36,767 nucleotides of DNA from Candidatus Zixiibacteriota bacterium (GTDB taxonomy: Bacteria; Zixibacteria; MSB-5A5; WJJR01), in contig JACRMA010000007.1 of NCBI GenBank assembly GCA_016235085.1, positions 1 to 36,767 on the forward strand, written 5' to 3'. A program made the position numbers and the translations under genes. Below, piece after piece: positions 16,487 to 24,877 of the stretch (position 1 is its first letter; every line of letters begins with the position of its first letter). Below the pieces are notes generated by a model. That model was not told where the DNA came from. It searched no databases and saw only the letters and a program-made list of their open reading frames with translations.

Positions 16487-17625
16487 TTCGGACAAATACA
16501 GGCGATGACACGGCAGTTGAGATAAACGGCGCCGTATCCGGTACCGTTCTCGGCGATCGCGATGTCAAGGTCGGTATCGCCGTCGAGATCAGCGGCGGCA
16601 ACGCCGAAGGGACGAGACCCCGTTGGGACAGTAATGGCGGGAGCAAAACCCCCGATCCCGTTGTTCGACAGGATTGAAATATCCTCTGATTGGTAATTGG
16701 CGACGGCGATATCGACGGCACCATCGCCGTCAAGATCGGCTGCCGCAATGGCAGACGGCCACCCCCCGGCGGGGTATTGTACTGCCGTCGCGAATGTCCC
16801 GTCGCCATTGTTGAGCATCACGGAGGCACTGTCGCTCGTCCAATTCCCGGTTGCCAGGTCGGGATGATTGTCGGCGTTGAAATCGGCGGAGACGATAGAA
16901 CTTGGCCCGGTTCCCACTGGGTAATTCACCTGCGCACCGAACGTACCTTCCCCATTGCCGGGGAGAATCGTGACGAAATTGCGGTACGACTTCGAGATCG
17001 CCAAATCGGGATGGCCGTCACCGTCAAAGTCGGCGGCAACCATGCCGCTGGCACTGCTTCCGGCCGTGTCGACAAGGGGAGTGGAGAAGCTGCCAGTGCC
17101 ATTATTTTTCAGAATCGACACACCCATGCCCCCCGCCACAGCGAGGTCCAAATCACCGTCGCCGTCGAAGTCGGCCACGGCGACAGTCGATGGCATGTTT
17201 TGGGTATTAAACGCCCCTGCGGCGGTGAAGTTTCCGCCGCCGTCATTCTTGAAGACCGATACATCGTTGCTGCCCCAGTTTGTGATGGCCAGATCGACAT
17301 CGCCATCGGCGTCGATATCAGCGACACAGAGGGCAGAACTGTAGGTTCCAGTTAAGTACCACTGTGAGGGCGCGAAGCTGCCATCGCCGTAGTTCTTGAA
17401 CACGCTGACCGAACTGAGTGCTTCGCTGGCGTCATTCGCGATAATCATGTCCCTGGCACCATCGCCGTTTATGTCGGCAACGGCAATTGACCGTGGACTG
17501 TACGAGGCGCTGTACAATGCCGGCGGACTGAAACAAGATGTCTGGGCCAGGCTCGTTGACGCGCAAAGACAGAGCCCTGCCAGCAGGACAATCACCATGC
17601 CCCGAAAGATCGTAGCGGTCTTCAT
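16234..17625 (-). CDS. Exported FG-GAP/VCBS beta-propeller protein with C-terminal dockerin
   Basis: The product has 463 residues. A signal peptide (about 1-27) is followed by seven FG-GAP/VCBS blades, each with the calcium-loop pattern ADxDGDGxxDLA (for example VADFDGDGDLDLAVAGG), which together would close a seven-bladed propeller. The C-terminal 80 residues are a two-repeat dockerin (GDLNRDGVLDVFDVNGVIG and GDVNFDQGTDVFDVIDLI), followed by a short Arg/Pro/Thr tail. Such propellers bind ligands or other proteins on the cell surface. AGGGAG at 17632-17637, six bases before ATG 17625, sets the start; the frame is open up to 17691. It converges on the Cys-rich pair and its stop lies within their terminator. 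Confidence 0.88.
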   Translation of the reverse strand: MKTATIFRGMVIVLLAGLCLCASTSLAQTSCFSPPALYSASYSPRSIAVADINGDGARDMIIANDASEALSSVSVFKNYGDGSFAPSQWYLTGTYSSALCVADIDADGDVDLAITNWGSNDVSVFKNDGGGNFTAAGAFNTQNMPSTVAVADFDGDGDLDLAVAGGMGVSILKNNGTGSFSTPLVDTAGSSASGMVAADFDGDGHPDLAISKSYRNFVTILPGNGEGTFGAQVNYPVGTGPSSIVSADFNADNHPDLATGNWTSDSASVMLNNGDGTFATAVQYPAGGWPSAIAAADLDGDGAVDIAVANYQSEDISILSNNGIGGFAPAITVPTGSRPFGVAAADLDGDTDLDIAIAENGTGYGAVYLNCRVIACICPNQGDLNRDGVLDVFDVNGVIGAAFSGGPDTVDVNCPVPRGDVNFDQGTDVFDVIDLITTVFSSGPNPVNPCQPPRAASTRPTPK

Positions 17626-17641
17626 CGCCATCTCCCTGTCA

Positions 17642-17659
17642 CGCCTGGCACGCCAGGCG
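17642..17659. promoter_or_regulatory. Palindrome in the 5' leader of the propeller gene
   Basis: CGCCTGGC-AC-GCCAGGCG has perfect 8-base arms. It sits just upstream of the AGGGAG ribosome site and could be an operator or a translation-controlling hairpin; no function can be assigned. Confidence 0.4.
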
Positions 17660-17788
17660 ACCTTGCCCTGCGAACGCGAAATCGTCTGCAATCAATCTAT
17701 ACAATAATGCAATCTTGGCAAGATTCGGCGACCGTTTTCGGGGAGATCCCGGCCACCACTACCAGGACGTGAAGTCGCCCAAACAATT

Positions 17789-17812
17789 GAGGCCCGGGCT
17801 GGACCGGGCCTC
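17789..17812 (-). terminator. Terminator of the tRNA-Ala gene
   Basis: On the minus strand GAGGCCCGG, a 6-base loop and CCGGGCCTC form a 9-bp stem followed by AATTGTTT. It begins 12 bases past the encoded CCA end. Confidence 0.75.
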
Positions 17813-17824
17813 AGAGTGCAAACT

Positions 17825-17900
17825 TGGTGGAGCAGAGCGGGATCGAACCGCCGACCTGTACGTTGCGAACGTACCGCTCTCCCAGCTGAGCTACTGCCCC
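17825..17900 (-). tRNA. tRNA-Ala (anticodon CGC)
   Basis: The minus strand folds into a full cloverleaf: acceptor GGGGCAG with CTGCTCC, D-arm GCTC/GAGC, anticodon stem GTACG/CGTAC around the loop TTCGCAA, and T-arm GGCGG/CCGCT around TTCGATC. The anticodon at positions 34-36 is CGC, reading Ala codon GCG. The 3' CCA is encoded (17825-17827). A promoter lies at 17945-17974 and a terminator at 17789-17812, so it is a single-gene unit. Confidence 0.97.
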
Positions 17901-17944
17901 ATGGGATCAGGGCGCGACTGCAAGTCTGGCGCCGTGACGGTGCG

Positions 17945-17974
17945 AATATATTGCAGGATGCCCGGTTAAAGCAA
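17945..17974 (-). promoter_or_regulatory. Promoter candidate for tRNA-Ala
   Basis: On the minus strand TTGCTT (17969-17974) and TATATT (17945-17950) are 18 bases apart, giving a 5' leader of about 37 bases before the mature tRNA. Confidence 0.5.
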
Positions 17975-18058
17975 GAGGCTCGGGCGGGGTTTCATCCGCC
18001 AAGAACAATGGCCCCCGCGCACTCGGGCCAGAATCAATCGCAACATGTTCGCGGTTGA

Positions 18059-18609
18059 CTACTTTACGTCCTTCAGGGCCGCCTTGAGAGCGACAAAATC
18101 CGAGTCATTGCCGACGTTGTATTCATTGTCGATGTACGCCAGTTTCCCATCGCGCCCGACCACGAAGACCGTTCGGCGGTTGAAGCCGTTGTCGGCGTTG
18201 TACGTCCCGTACTGTTTGGCCACTGAGTGGTCGTGGTCACTGAGCAATTCGAACGGGAGGTTGTGGTGCATGGCCCATTCGTGGTGCGAGAAGATATAAT
18301 CGCCCGAAATCGCCCAAATACGGACACTCAGTTTCGCCATATCGGCGAAACCATCCCGAAATGTGCAGACTTCCTTCGTACAACCACCGCTCCAGTCGGC
18401 GGGCTAAAACGCAGAATCGGGCTCTTCTTGACCTCGGTCGAGAGGGTCAGCTTGGAGAAGCTGACAGAGTCGCGGGTGGCGAAGCGCAAAACGAAATCGG
18501 GGGCAACGGCACCCACTGTGGGAACAGCCGATTCGGCAGCGCTTGTGGAGCGAACCGAAATCGGAGCGGCAACCAGCAAAACCGTCAAAAGAATCACTCG
18601 TGCAGTCAT
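18059..18609 (-). pseudogene. Exported AhpC/TSA-type peroxiredoxin split by a one-base frameshift
   Basis: ATG 18609 follows GAGGAGG and begins a signal peptide (MTARVILLTVLLVAAP) and the AVPTVGAVAPDFVL start of a peroxiredoxin. The frame breaks near 18398-18403. In the next frame the sequence continues DWSGGCTKEVCTFRDGFADM, which holds the peroxidatic Cys, and then WAISGDYIFSHHEWA to the stop at 18059. Inserting one base restores a single frame of 183 residues: the span is 551 bp, one short of 184 codons. The intact protein would reduce peroxides in the periplasm. Everything past the break reads as a well-preserved family member, so this is either a very recent mutation or a sequencing/assembly error. 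Confidence 0.85.
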
Positions 18610-18648
18610 AGAGCCTCCTCGCCGGGCTTCGATCCGGCAAACATACAC

Positions 18649-18968
18649 GCTTGAACAATCCAGCCGCCTGTGTGTTCACGCTAAATCGGTGAATTTGTGT
18701 GGATTCCCGACTGTCCGGGGGCAGGTGATGGGGCAGGAGCTTTGTCACCGATCGCTCGTTCAGGGGAACAGGATGTCAAAAAGACCCTCGATCTCGGACG
18801 GAAAGTGGGATGTATTGTTGACCGGATGAAATCCTGCCGATTATGTTGGGGAAGTTGGGATTACATTGCCGGGCTTGGCCGGGCCTGGCGAAGTTGTCTC
18901 ACCCACGGTGTTTGACCTGCCTTTTCACCGGATTGATTGCGGCCACAGCAAACTTTCAAAGAGAGCTT
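18649..18968. other. Intergenic region between the peroxiredoxin and the Nfn-type genes
   Basis: This divergent gap of about 320 bp must contain the promoter of the flavoprotein pair. I see only a weak match (TTGACC near 18818 with TATGTT about 19 bases on). No RNA gene, repeat or convincing small ORF was found. Confidence 0.35.
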
Positions 18969-19814
18969 ATGCACCGGATCGTACACAAACGCGTTGTGGC
19001 TCCCGATACAGTGATGTTCCACATCGAGGCGCCGTGGGTAGCCCGCAAGGTCCAGCCGGGACAGTTTGTGATTGTCCGTTTGGATGACAAGGGCGAACGG
19101 ATTCCCCTGTCGCTTTCGGGTTGGGATGAAATCGAAGGGACTCTTCGGATCATCGTGCAGGGAATCGGCTTTACGACCAAGACGTTGATCCGGCTCAACG
19201 AGGGGGACATGATTCGCGACGTGGTCGGACCTCTGGGACGGCGCACCCATCTGCCACAAGACGGGACGCTGGTGGTAATCGGCGGCGGTTATGGCGCCGG
19301 GGCGGTTATGCCAAATGCGCGCGAGGCCAAATCCAAAGGACGGCGGACGATCGGGATTATCGGGGCGCGGACCAGGGAATTGGTCTTGCTCGAGGACGAA
19401 ATGCGCGAAGTCTGCGACGAAGTCTATATCACGACCAATGACGGATCGTACGGCATCGAAGGATTCGTCACGCATGCGCTGACGAAGATTCTTGAAAGGG
19501 AATCGGTGGGAGCAATCCTGGCCATCGGGCCTGTGCCGATGATGAAGGCCGTCAGCGATATGACCAAACCGAAGCAGATCCCGACATTCGTCTCCCTGAA
19601 TGCGATCATGGTGGACGGCACCGGGATGTGCGGCGCCTGCCGGGTGACGGTGGGCGGGCAGACGAAGTTTGCCTGTTATGATGGTCCGGATTTCGACGGA
19701 CACACGGTCAATTATGATGAACTGATGCTCCGCCAAAAGATGTACAAGACCCAGGAGGCACAGGCGATGGACCTGTTCTGCCGGCTGGAAGAACAATTGC
19801 ACGCCAAAGTTTGA
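18969..19814 (+). CDS. FAD/NAD-binding [2Fe-2S] oxidoreductase subunit (NfnA/SudB type)
   Basis: The product has 281 residues and resembles the small subunit of NADH-dependent reduced ferredoxin:NADP oxidoreductase and sulfide dehydrogenase. An FAD-binding barrel (about 1-95, with the flavin motif RIPLSLSGWD) precedes an NAD(P)-binding domain starting VVIGGGYGAGAV (about 100). Near the C-terminus the [2Fe-2S] ligands lie in GTGMCGACRVTV plus KFACYDGP. With the next gene it would move electrons between NAD(P)H, ferredoxin and possibly sulfur compounds in the cytoplasm. The frame is open from 18843, but AAAGAGAG before ATG 18969 and homology to the family start favour 18969. It is 10 bp from its partner. 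Confidence 0.88.
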   Translation: MHRIVHKRVVAPDTVMFHIEAPWVARKVQPGQFVIVRLDDKGERIPLSLSGWDEIEGTLRIIVQGIGFTTKTLIRLNEGDMIRDVVGPLGRRTHLPQDGTLVVIGGGYGAGAVMPNAREAKSKGRRTIGIIGARTRELVLLEDEMREVCDEVYITTNDGSYGIEGFVTHALTKILERESVGAILAIGPVPMMKAVSDMTKPKQIPTFVSLNAIMVDGTGMCGACRVTVGGQTKFACYDGPDFDGHTVNYDELMLRQKMYKTQEAQAMDLFCRLEEQLHAKV

Positions 19815-19824
19815 CCACCTGAGG

Positions 19825-21318
19825 ATGACACGACCGATGGATAAGCCCGACAAACTTCCACTCAAGGAACGGATGAAAATCCCCCGGCAGTTGATGCCGG
19901 AGCAGGCCCCGGAAGAACGCCGCCACAATTTCAGCGAGGTTCCGCTTGGATTGGACCCGGAAGCGGCCATGCGGGAGGCTTCGCGCTGCCTGGAATGCCG
20001 CAAGCCGACATGCGTGGATGGCTGCCCGGTTCGGATCGATATCCCGGCGTTCGTGAAACTTATCGCCGAGGGAAAGTTTGCCGACGCGGCGGAAAAGATC
20101 AAAGAGACGAACGTACTCCCGGCGATTTGCGGCCGGGTGTGTCCCCAGGATGAACAGTGTGAAGCGGTATGCCTGGTGGGCAAAAAGAACAAGCCTCTGG
20201 CGGTCGGCATGCTGGAGCGGTTTGCCGCCGACTGGGAACGCGCCTCCGGACATGTGAAAGATCCGAAAGTAGCGCCACCCACAGGATGCAAAGTGGCCGT
20301 GGTGGGTTCGGGGCCGGCAGGTCTGACCGCGGCGTTCGAACTGGCTAAGCGCGGGCACAAAGTCACGATATTCGAGGCATTGCACCGCCCCGGTGGCGTG
20401 CTGTTCTACGGCATCCCGCGTTTCCGGCTGCCGGGAGAAGTGATCGAATCCGAGATTGCGTACCTGCAGAAGATGGGTGTGGAGATCATTTGCAATGCGC
20501 TGGTGGGGAAGCTCGTCACGGTTGATGAGCTTTTGGAAGAAGAGGGCTTTGATTCGGTCTTTCTGGGGACTGGGGCGGGGTTGCCCTGGTTTACCGGTCT
20601 TCCGGGCGAAAACTTGAATGGCGTGTATTCGGCCAACGAATTCCTGACGCGACTGAATCTGATGCGTTCGGATCTCTTCCCCGATCGCGCGACGCCGGTG
20701 TTCTGCGGCAAGCGGGTGGCGGTGATCGGTGGCGGCAACACGGCGATGGATGCGGCCCGGACGTCACTGCGATTGGGACCGGAGAAGGTCTATCTTTTCT
20801 ATCGCCGGACCCGTGAAGAAGCCCCGGCACGTTCAGAGGAGATCGACCACGCGATTGCGGAAGGGATTGATTTCCGCTGGCTGACCGCACCGACACGGTT
20901 CATTGGCAATGACAACTACTTCGTAAAGCAGGTCGAGATACAGCAGATGAGGCTGGGCGAGCCGGACAGTTCCGGCCGCCGTCGCCCGGAACCGGTACCG
21001 GGTTCGGAAGAACTGTTTGATGTCGACACGGTCGTACTGGCCTTGGGATTCGGAGTCAATGCGCTCATCACAGAAGCGACCCCCGAGATCAAGACCGACC
21101 GGCGCGGGGTGGTGCAAGTCGACAACGGAACCGGGATGACATCCAAGGAAGGCGTCTTTGCCGCCGGCGACGTCATCACCGGTGGTGCGACGGTGATTCT
21201 CGCGATGGGTCAGGCCAAGACAGCGGCACTTGGGTTGCATAACTGGCTGATCCGCCGCAAGGGTTTGGATCTGCCGATTGAAGCGACGGTTTCGCAAGCG
21301 GCCGCCCCGGCTGCTTGA
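19825..21318 (+). CDS. GltD-like flavoprotein large subunit (NfnB/SudA type)
   Basis: The product has 497 residues. Two Cys motifs in the N-terminal domain (CLECRKPTCVDGCP, about 53-66, and ICGRVCPQDEQCEAVC, about 95-110) bind [4Fe-4S] clusters. An FAD-binding GSGPAGLTAA and an NADPH-binding GGGNTAMDAARTSLRLG follow, with a conserved GDVITGGATVILAMGQAK near the end. This is the glutamate synthase small-subunit fold used in NfnB and sulfide dehydrogenase SudA. Alone, it could be mistaken for GltD; the neighbouring NfnA-like gene argues for an electron-bifurcating or sulfide-type pair. ATG 19837, spaced 11 bases from GAGGA, is an alternative start that removes four residues. Confidence 0.88.
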   Translation: MTRPMDKPDKLPLKERMKIPRQLMPEQAPEERRHNFSEVPLGLDPEAAMREASRCLECRKPTCVDGCPVRIDIPAFVKLIAEGKFADAAEKIKETNVLPAICGRVCPQDEQCEAVCLVGKKNKPLAVGMLERFAADWERASGHVKDPKVAPPTGCKVAVVGSGPAGLTAAFELAKRGHKVTIFEALHRPGGVLFYGIPRFRLPGEVIESEIAYLQKMGVEIICNALVGKLVTVDELLEEEGFDSVFLGTGAGLPWFTGLPGENLNGVYSANEFLTRLNLMRSDLFPDRATPVFCGKRVAVIGGGNTAMDAARTSLRLGPEKVYLFYRRTREEAPARSEEIDHAIAEGIDFRWLTAPTRFIGNDNYFVKQVEIQQMRLGEPDSSGRRRPEPVPGSEELFDVDTVVLALGFGVNALITEATPEIKTDRRGVVQVDNGTGMTSKEGVFAAGDVITGGATVILAMGQAKTAALGLHNWLIRRKGLDLPIEATVSQAAAPAA

Positions 21319-21326
21319 GGCGATTC

Positions 21327-21355
21327 GGCGGGTACGCACACTATGCGTACCCGCC
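21327..21355 (+). terminator. Strong hairpin after the Nfn-type pair
   Basis: GGCGGGTACGCA (21327-21338), a 5-base loop and TGCGTACCCGCC (21344-21355) give a perfect 12-bp stem nine bases past the stop codon. The following CTTGGCATTC is a poor T tract, so it may stabilise or only partly terminate the message. Confidence 0.65.
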
Positions 21356-21438
21356 CTTGGCATTCTCCTGAAGTCCGATTAGCTTTTCTGATTGCCTCCT
21401 GCAATAGTGAAATAGAGAAACTTTCCGGTTTGTAGTCC

Positions 21439-21466
21439 TTGACAAACCGTCGGCGCAGTGTATTGT
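21439..21466 (+). promoter_or_regulatory. Promoter candidate for the secreted cohesin-like protein gene
   Basis: A perfect TTGACA (21439-21444) is followed after 16 bases by TATTGT (21461-21466). The expected start near 21473 leaves an untranslated leader of about 335 bases before ATG 21809. Confidence 0.65.
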
Positions 21467-21472
21467 TGCGTC

Positions 21473-21808
21473 AGGGCTGTGACCGTTAAAGGTGGTTCTG
21501 CGTGTGATTCTGGCCATGCCTTGGGCGTCGTAGTTCAGTTGAGTGCCATAGCAGTTTGAAGAGGTCTTGGATATCGGGTCGGTTGTGCCTATGTCCCGTG
21601 ACGGTAAATATTCCAAGCTCGGACTCTGGGGCCGTGCCCCCCCACTAGGGATGGCGCCACGTTTTCCGTGGAAGTGTACCCATGAGGGAATCTGGCGGTG
21701 GGAAACGTGTTTGGCCGGATGTGGAGTGAATGCGCATCCGGCCGCTTGAGCCTTGGTGTTTTCCGCGAATCACAAGTTGCACAATGAGGTGCAGTAACTG
21801 GAGGAGAT
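21473..21808 (+). promoter_or_regulatory. Long 5' untranslated leader
   Basis: About 335 bases separate the predicted transcription start from the ATG at 21809. I see no match to a riboswitch class I know. There is a 9-bp hairpin at 21713-21743 (GGCCGGATG / CATCCGGCC with a 13-base loop) and a GC-rich run at about 21635-21660. A 60-codon ORF at 21567 has no ribosome site and is not called. Confidence 0.45.
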
Positions 21809-24055
21809 ATGTCAGTTCGTAAGGGATTGGTGTTGCTTTCCGTAATTGCCATTCTTGCCATCGCGATGATCGGCGTGGTTGCCCACGCTGAAAATGCACC
21901 GATCGAACCCCCGTTGCCACAGGAGCCAATGTACCCGCTGAGCTGCGGATCGATCAATGACGTGGCCATCATCGGGTCATCCACAATCTGGATGGGCGAA
22001 ACGGCGATCGTGCCCGTCTACATCGGTAGTGACACGATTCAAGCATTTCGCTTCGTGTTCGATCTGCCGGATTCCGTGACATTCGAAGGCGTCACCGCCG
22101 TCGGATGGCAAGGAGGCATCGACACGACCTACTTTGATGAAAACAACAATCTGGTCTTGTGGAAATGGTCTTGCGGTCCGAGGATGAAGCCGAATGTCAG
22201 CGATGTATTTCTGCAACTTAATCTCTCGACGCACTGCCGGAACGTGCACGGAGTAACGCTTCCCGTCTCGTGGGGTCCCGCAGGTGTGGATCCCCAATGG
22301 AATATCTACCTGTCCGACTGTGGGCCGGGAGGCTGCCTGGCGAACCCGATCGAGTCCCGTACCGACGGATCGGTTACAGTCCAGACGATCAACGTGACTT
22401 TCGACATCTCGGAGGAAACAGCACTGGTCGGCGACATCATCGAGGTCACGGTGAATTGCGATAACAACTATCCATTCGACGAGTTCATTCACGCCTGGAT
22501 CCAGTACGACAACAATGTGCTGGCACCGGTGGCACCCTATGTCATCGCGACTGACCGCACCGCAGGGGGATTGGAGGAGCCCTTCCTCTTTGGCCCTCTC
22601 ATCAAAGTCTGGGGCAACAAGGCGGGGGGATACGGAACTTCGGTGGTTGACGGCCCGGCGTTCTACAAATTGAAGTTCCGGGTGATCGCACCAACCGATA
22701 ATGTGACCGGGCTCGTCTTCTGGCACCCCATCCTGATCCGGAACTATGGAATGGATTGTCATCAGAATCTGGATTCACTGGTTCCGGCGGCCGTTCATTA
22801 TACGAACGGGTTGGTGACCGTACCAGCATACCAGGCGCTCTTCGATTTCGGCGACACGGCGTGGAACAATCAGTCGCTGTGCGAAGTGCGCGTGCCGATT
22901 CGCCTGCGGAACAACTACCCCTTGACCAATTTCTCACTCGTCGTCAATTACAGCGACAACTTCCTGGCGCCGCTGGAGTTCGTGCGCGTCGAATCATCAG
23001 ACCCGTTGGTTTCCCTCAGCGGCATCGATCGGAGTTGCGGCCCGAACCAGTATGCCTGGATTCAAACCACGACCCCGGTATCGATCGATACTTCCAGCGC
23101 GCTGCGCACTGTTGGCTGGATGGTCTTTCAAAACCGCTGGGACGTACCGGTGCCGTTGCGACACGTCCTGCAATTGTCCGACTGTGCCGACTACGGAGAC
23201 AGCACCTGGGTCGAAACCCACGATGCGGTCAGGCTCACGACCCGTTATCGTCTGGCCGATCCGCAGGTCGATGGCGACACAGGAGTCATTACCGAGGATA
23301 ACCCGCTGGCGCAGGTGAGCGTCCCCTCGGCTCAAGCACGGTGGCGGAAGATTGGCGGGCGGCCGGGTTACTACGAAGGCTTTGCCTATTCGGGGATTGA
23401 CGTTAAGAGCAACGCCGATGTTGACAGTGTGTGGTTCACTCTGAGCTGGGACGCCGCAAGGTTCTGCGTGAGATTCTCGAATATTTCACCGAGGGCGCTC
23501 ATTGTCTCCAACAACGGAACAGCGTATGTCCGTGTCTCCAATGTCCAGACGTCTTCCCTGTATCAACGGTTCGCCACAATCAGAGTGGACAACAACTATG
23601 GCACCAATCAGTCCGGAGGCTGGACTATCAGCAATGATTCGGCTCAAGGTGCCTGTGCGATCGGCCCTGTGACAACGACCGGAGTGGGTGGAAGCATATT
23701 CGTTGGGCCCGGCGGCTCCACCGCGTGCGCGATCTCACAACCATCGGAGAACCTGTATAAGCTGTCCAACGTGCCCGAGAAGTTCGAGCTTCTGCAGAAT
23801 TACCCGAATCCATTCAACGCCTCGACGGTGATCAATTTCGATCTCGCGGCGCCCGGTCAGACCACACTGGAGATCTACAACATCATGGGCCAGTTGGTGG
23901 CGAAGCCATTCGACGCCTTCACTGAGGCCGGACGTTACAGCATCCGCTGGGATGGACGAGATGAGCGTGGCCAGACCGCCGCATCCGGTGTGTATCTATA
24001 CCGTTTGCAGTCGGGGAGCATGGTCGCCACAAAGAAGATGGTGATTCTAAAATAG
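21809..24055 (+). CDS. Large secreted protein with cohesin-like modules and type IX-style C-terminal sorting domain
   Basis: The product has 748 residues. A signal peptide (about 1-28) is followed by three to four beta-sandwich modules of about 140 residues each. They share the pattern of a strand with G-x-x-x-x-V-P-V, an aromatic F-R-F/F-S-L-V strand and a closing G-x-V-T-V, as in cohesin-like and related adhesion domains; module starts are near residues 50, 195, 345 and 490. The C-terminal 85 residues form a sorting domain: LLQNYPNPFNAST, VTLEIYNIMGQ-like strand, GRYSIRWDGRDERG, ASGVYLYRL and a basic KKMVILK end. Such tails direct outer-membrane passage and surface attachment in FCB bacteria. 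GGAGGAG at 21800-21806 sets the start. The cohesin assignment is by pattern only. Confidence 0.8.
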   Translation: MSVRKGLVLLSVIAILAIAMIGVVAHAENAPIEPPLPQEPMYPLSCGSINDVAIIGSSTIWMGETAIVPVYIGSDTIQAFRFVFDLPDSVTFEGVTAVGWQGGIDTTYFDENNNLVLWKWSCGPRMKPNVSDVFLQLNLSTHCRNVHGVTLPVSWGPAGVDPQWNIYLSDCGPGGCLANPIESRTDGSVTVQTINVTFDISEETALVGDIIEVTVNCDNNYPFDEFIHAWIQYDNNVLAPVAPYVIATDRTAGGLEEPFLFGPLIKVWGNKAGGYGTSVVDGPAFYKLKFRVIAPTDNVTGLVFWHPILIRNYGMDCHQNLDSLVPAAVHYTNGLVTVPAYQALFDFGDTAWNNQSLCEVRVPIRLRNNYPLTNFSLVVNYSDNFLAPLEFVRVESSDPLVSLSGIDRSCGPNQYAWIQTTTPVSIDTSSALRTVGWMVFQNRWDVPVPLRHVLQLSDCADYGDSTWVETHDAVRLTTRYRLADPQVDGDTGVITEDNPLAQVSVPSAQARWRKIGGRPGYYEGFAYSGIDVKSNADVDSVWFTLSWDAARFCVRFSNISPRALIVSNNGTAYVRVSNVQTSSLYQRFATIRVDNNYGTNQSGGWTISNDSAQGACAIGPVTTTGVGGSIFVGPGGSTACAISQPSENLYKLSNVPEKFELLQNYPNPFNASTVINFDLAAPGQTTLEIYNIMGQLVAKPFDAFTEAGRYSIRWDGRDERGQTAASGVYLYRLQSGSMVATKKMVILK

Positions 24056-24105
24056 GCTTGGCTCGCCGCACCGCCGATTGCTGCCAGGCATCAGCGGTTC
24101 GGGAG

Positions 24106-24143
24106 GCCGGGGGACGCAGCCACGCGTCTCCCGGCTATTTTTT
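24106..24143 (+). terminator. Intrinsic terminator of the secreted protein gene
   Basis: GCCGGGGGACGC (24106-24117), a 6-base loop and GCGTCTCCCGGC (24124-24135) form a 12-bp stem with one G-U pair, followed by TATTTTTT. Confidence 0.9.
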
Positions 24144-24167
24144 GGGGAGACGAGTGGGAGGGGATTG

Positions 24168-24194
24168 ATGGGAAGAATGGGACGAATGGCGGGA
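24168..24194. repeat. 9-bp tandem array, three copies
   Basis: atgggaaga, atgggacga and atggcggga follow each other directly between a terminator and ccmA. This is the same 9-base pattern as at 14664, 32316 and 35672. Confidence 0.7.
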
Positions 24195-24241
24195 TTTTTT
24201 GCTTCTGCGGTGAGGCGGTGTCGCCGTAATTGGGAGCATCT

Positions 24242-24877
24242 ATGGTTGGGGAGCAGCCGCATACCTCTTTTGCCCTGCAAATTGAGGGATTGTCCAAGTC
24301 ATTTGGCAAGCGTGTGATCTGCCGGGGGGCTGATCTGCGGTTGGCCACCAGTGAATCGCTGGCGGTTGTGGGGCCCAACGGCTCTGGGAAGAGCACCCTG
24401 GTCAAGATCATTGCCGGGCTGATGCGGCCAGACGCGGGCGCTATTACACATTCATTCGATTCAACCGAAGTTGAGCGGGCGGTGTGGCACCGGCACATCG
24501 GGCTGGTCTCCCCCGAGCTCGCGCTCTACGAGGAGTTAAGCGGCTCAGAGAATTTGGATTTCGGGAATCGGGTTGGTGGTTGGGGGAAGTCCGCGGCGGA
24601 TTACACGGCGGTCCTCGATGAAGTCGGTCTCGGAGGGCGCGGCCACGATCTGGTCTCGACTTATTCCTCGGGGATGAAGCAGCGGTTGAAGTACGCCGCG
24701 GCGTTTCTCAAGGATCCGGCGCTCCTGATTCTCGATGAACCCACCGCCAATCTGGACGAGGATGGTGTCGCGCGGGTGTGGTCGTCGCTGGCGCGGCGGA
24801 CACTGGCGCTTATTATCGCAACCAATGAACCTTCGGAGGCCGAGCGTGCCCAAAGCCGCTTCGTCGTCGGCCGATAG
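24242..24877 (+). CDS. ccmA: Cytochrome c maturation ABC transporter ATPase CcmA
   Basis: CcmA powers the CcmABCD complex that releases heme-loaded CcmE. The protein has 211 residues, the family size. Walker A GPNGSGKST is near residue 43, the signature is YSSGMKQRLKYA (an LSGGQ variant), and Walker B LLILDEPTANLD follows. GGGAG at 24231-24235 supports ATG 24242; a TTG at 24230 in the same frame is less likely. ccmB overlaps its end by 32 bp. A stand-alone multidrug ATPase is the only alternative, and the ccmB-ccmE context rules it out. Confidence 0.93.
   Translation: MVGEQPHTSFALQIEGLSKSFGKRVICRGADLRLATSESLAVVGPNGSGKSTLVKIIAGLMRPDAGAITHSFDSTEVERAVWHRHIGLVSPELALYEELSGSENLDFGNRVGGWGKSAADYTAVLDEVGLGGRGHDLVSTYSSGMKQRLKYAAAFLKDPALLILDEPTANLDEDGVARVWSSLARRTLALIIATNEPSEAERAQSRFVVGR

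Noticed and set aside
17715-18058. Two plus-strand ORFs (84 and 80 codons) across the tRNA-Ala gene
   Set aside because: They are antisense readings of the tRNA; the AGSNRRP-type peptide is a well-known artefact of tRNA complements.
19825-21318. Glutamate synthase small subunit (GltD)
   Set aside because: There is no large GltB gene nearby and the partner upstream is of the NfnA/SudB type.
21567-21749. Small ORF in the leader of the cohesin-like gene
   Set aside because: It has no ribosome site or recognisable sequence and overlaps the hairpin at 21713-21743.
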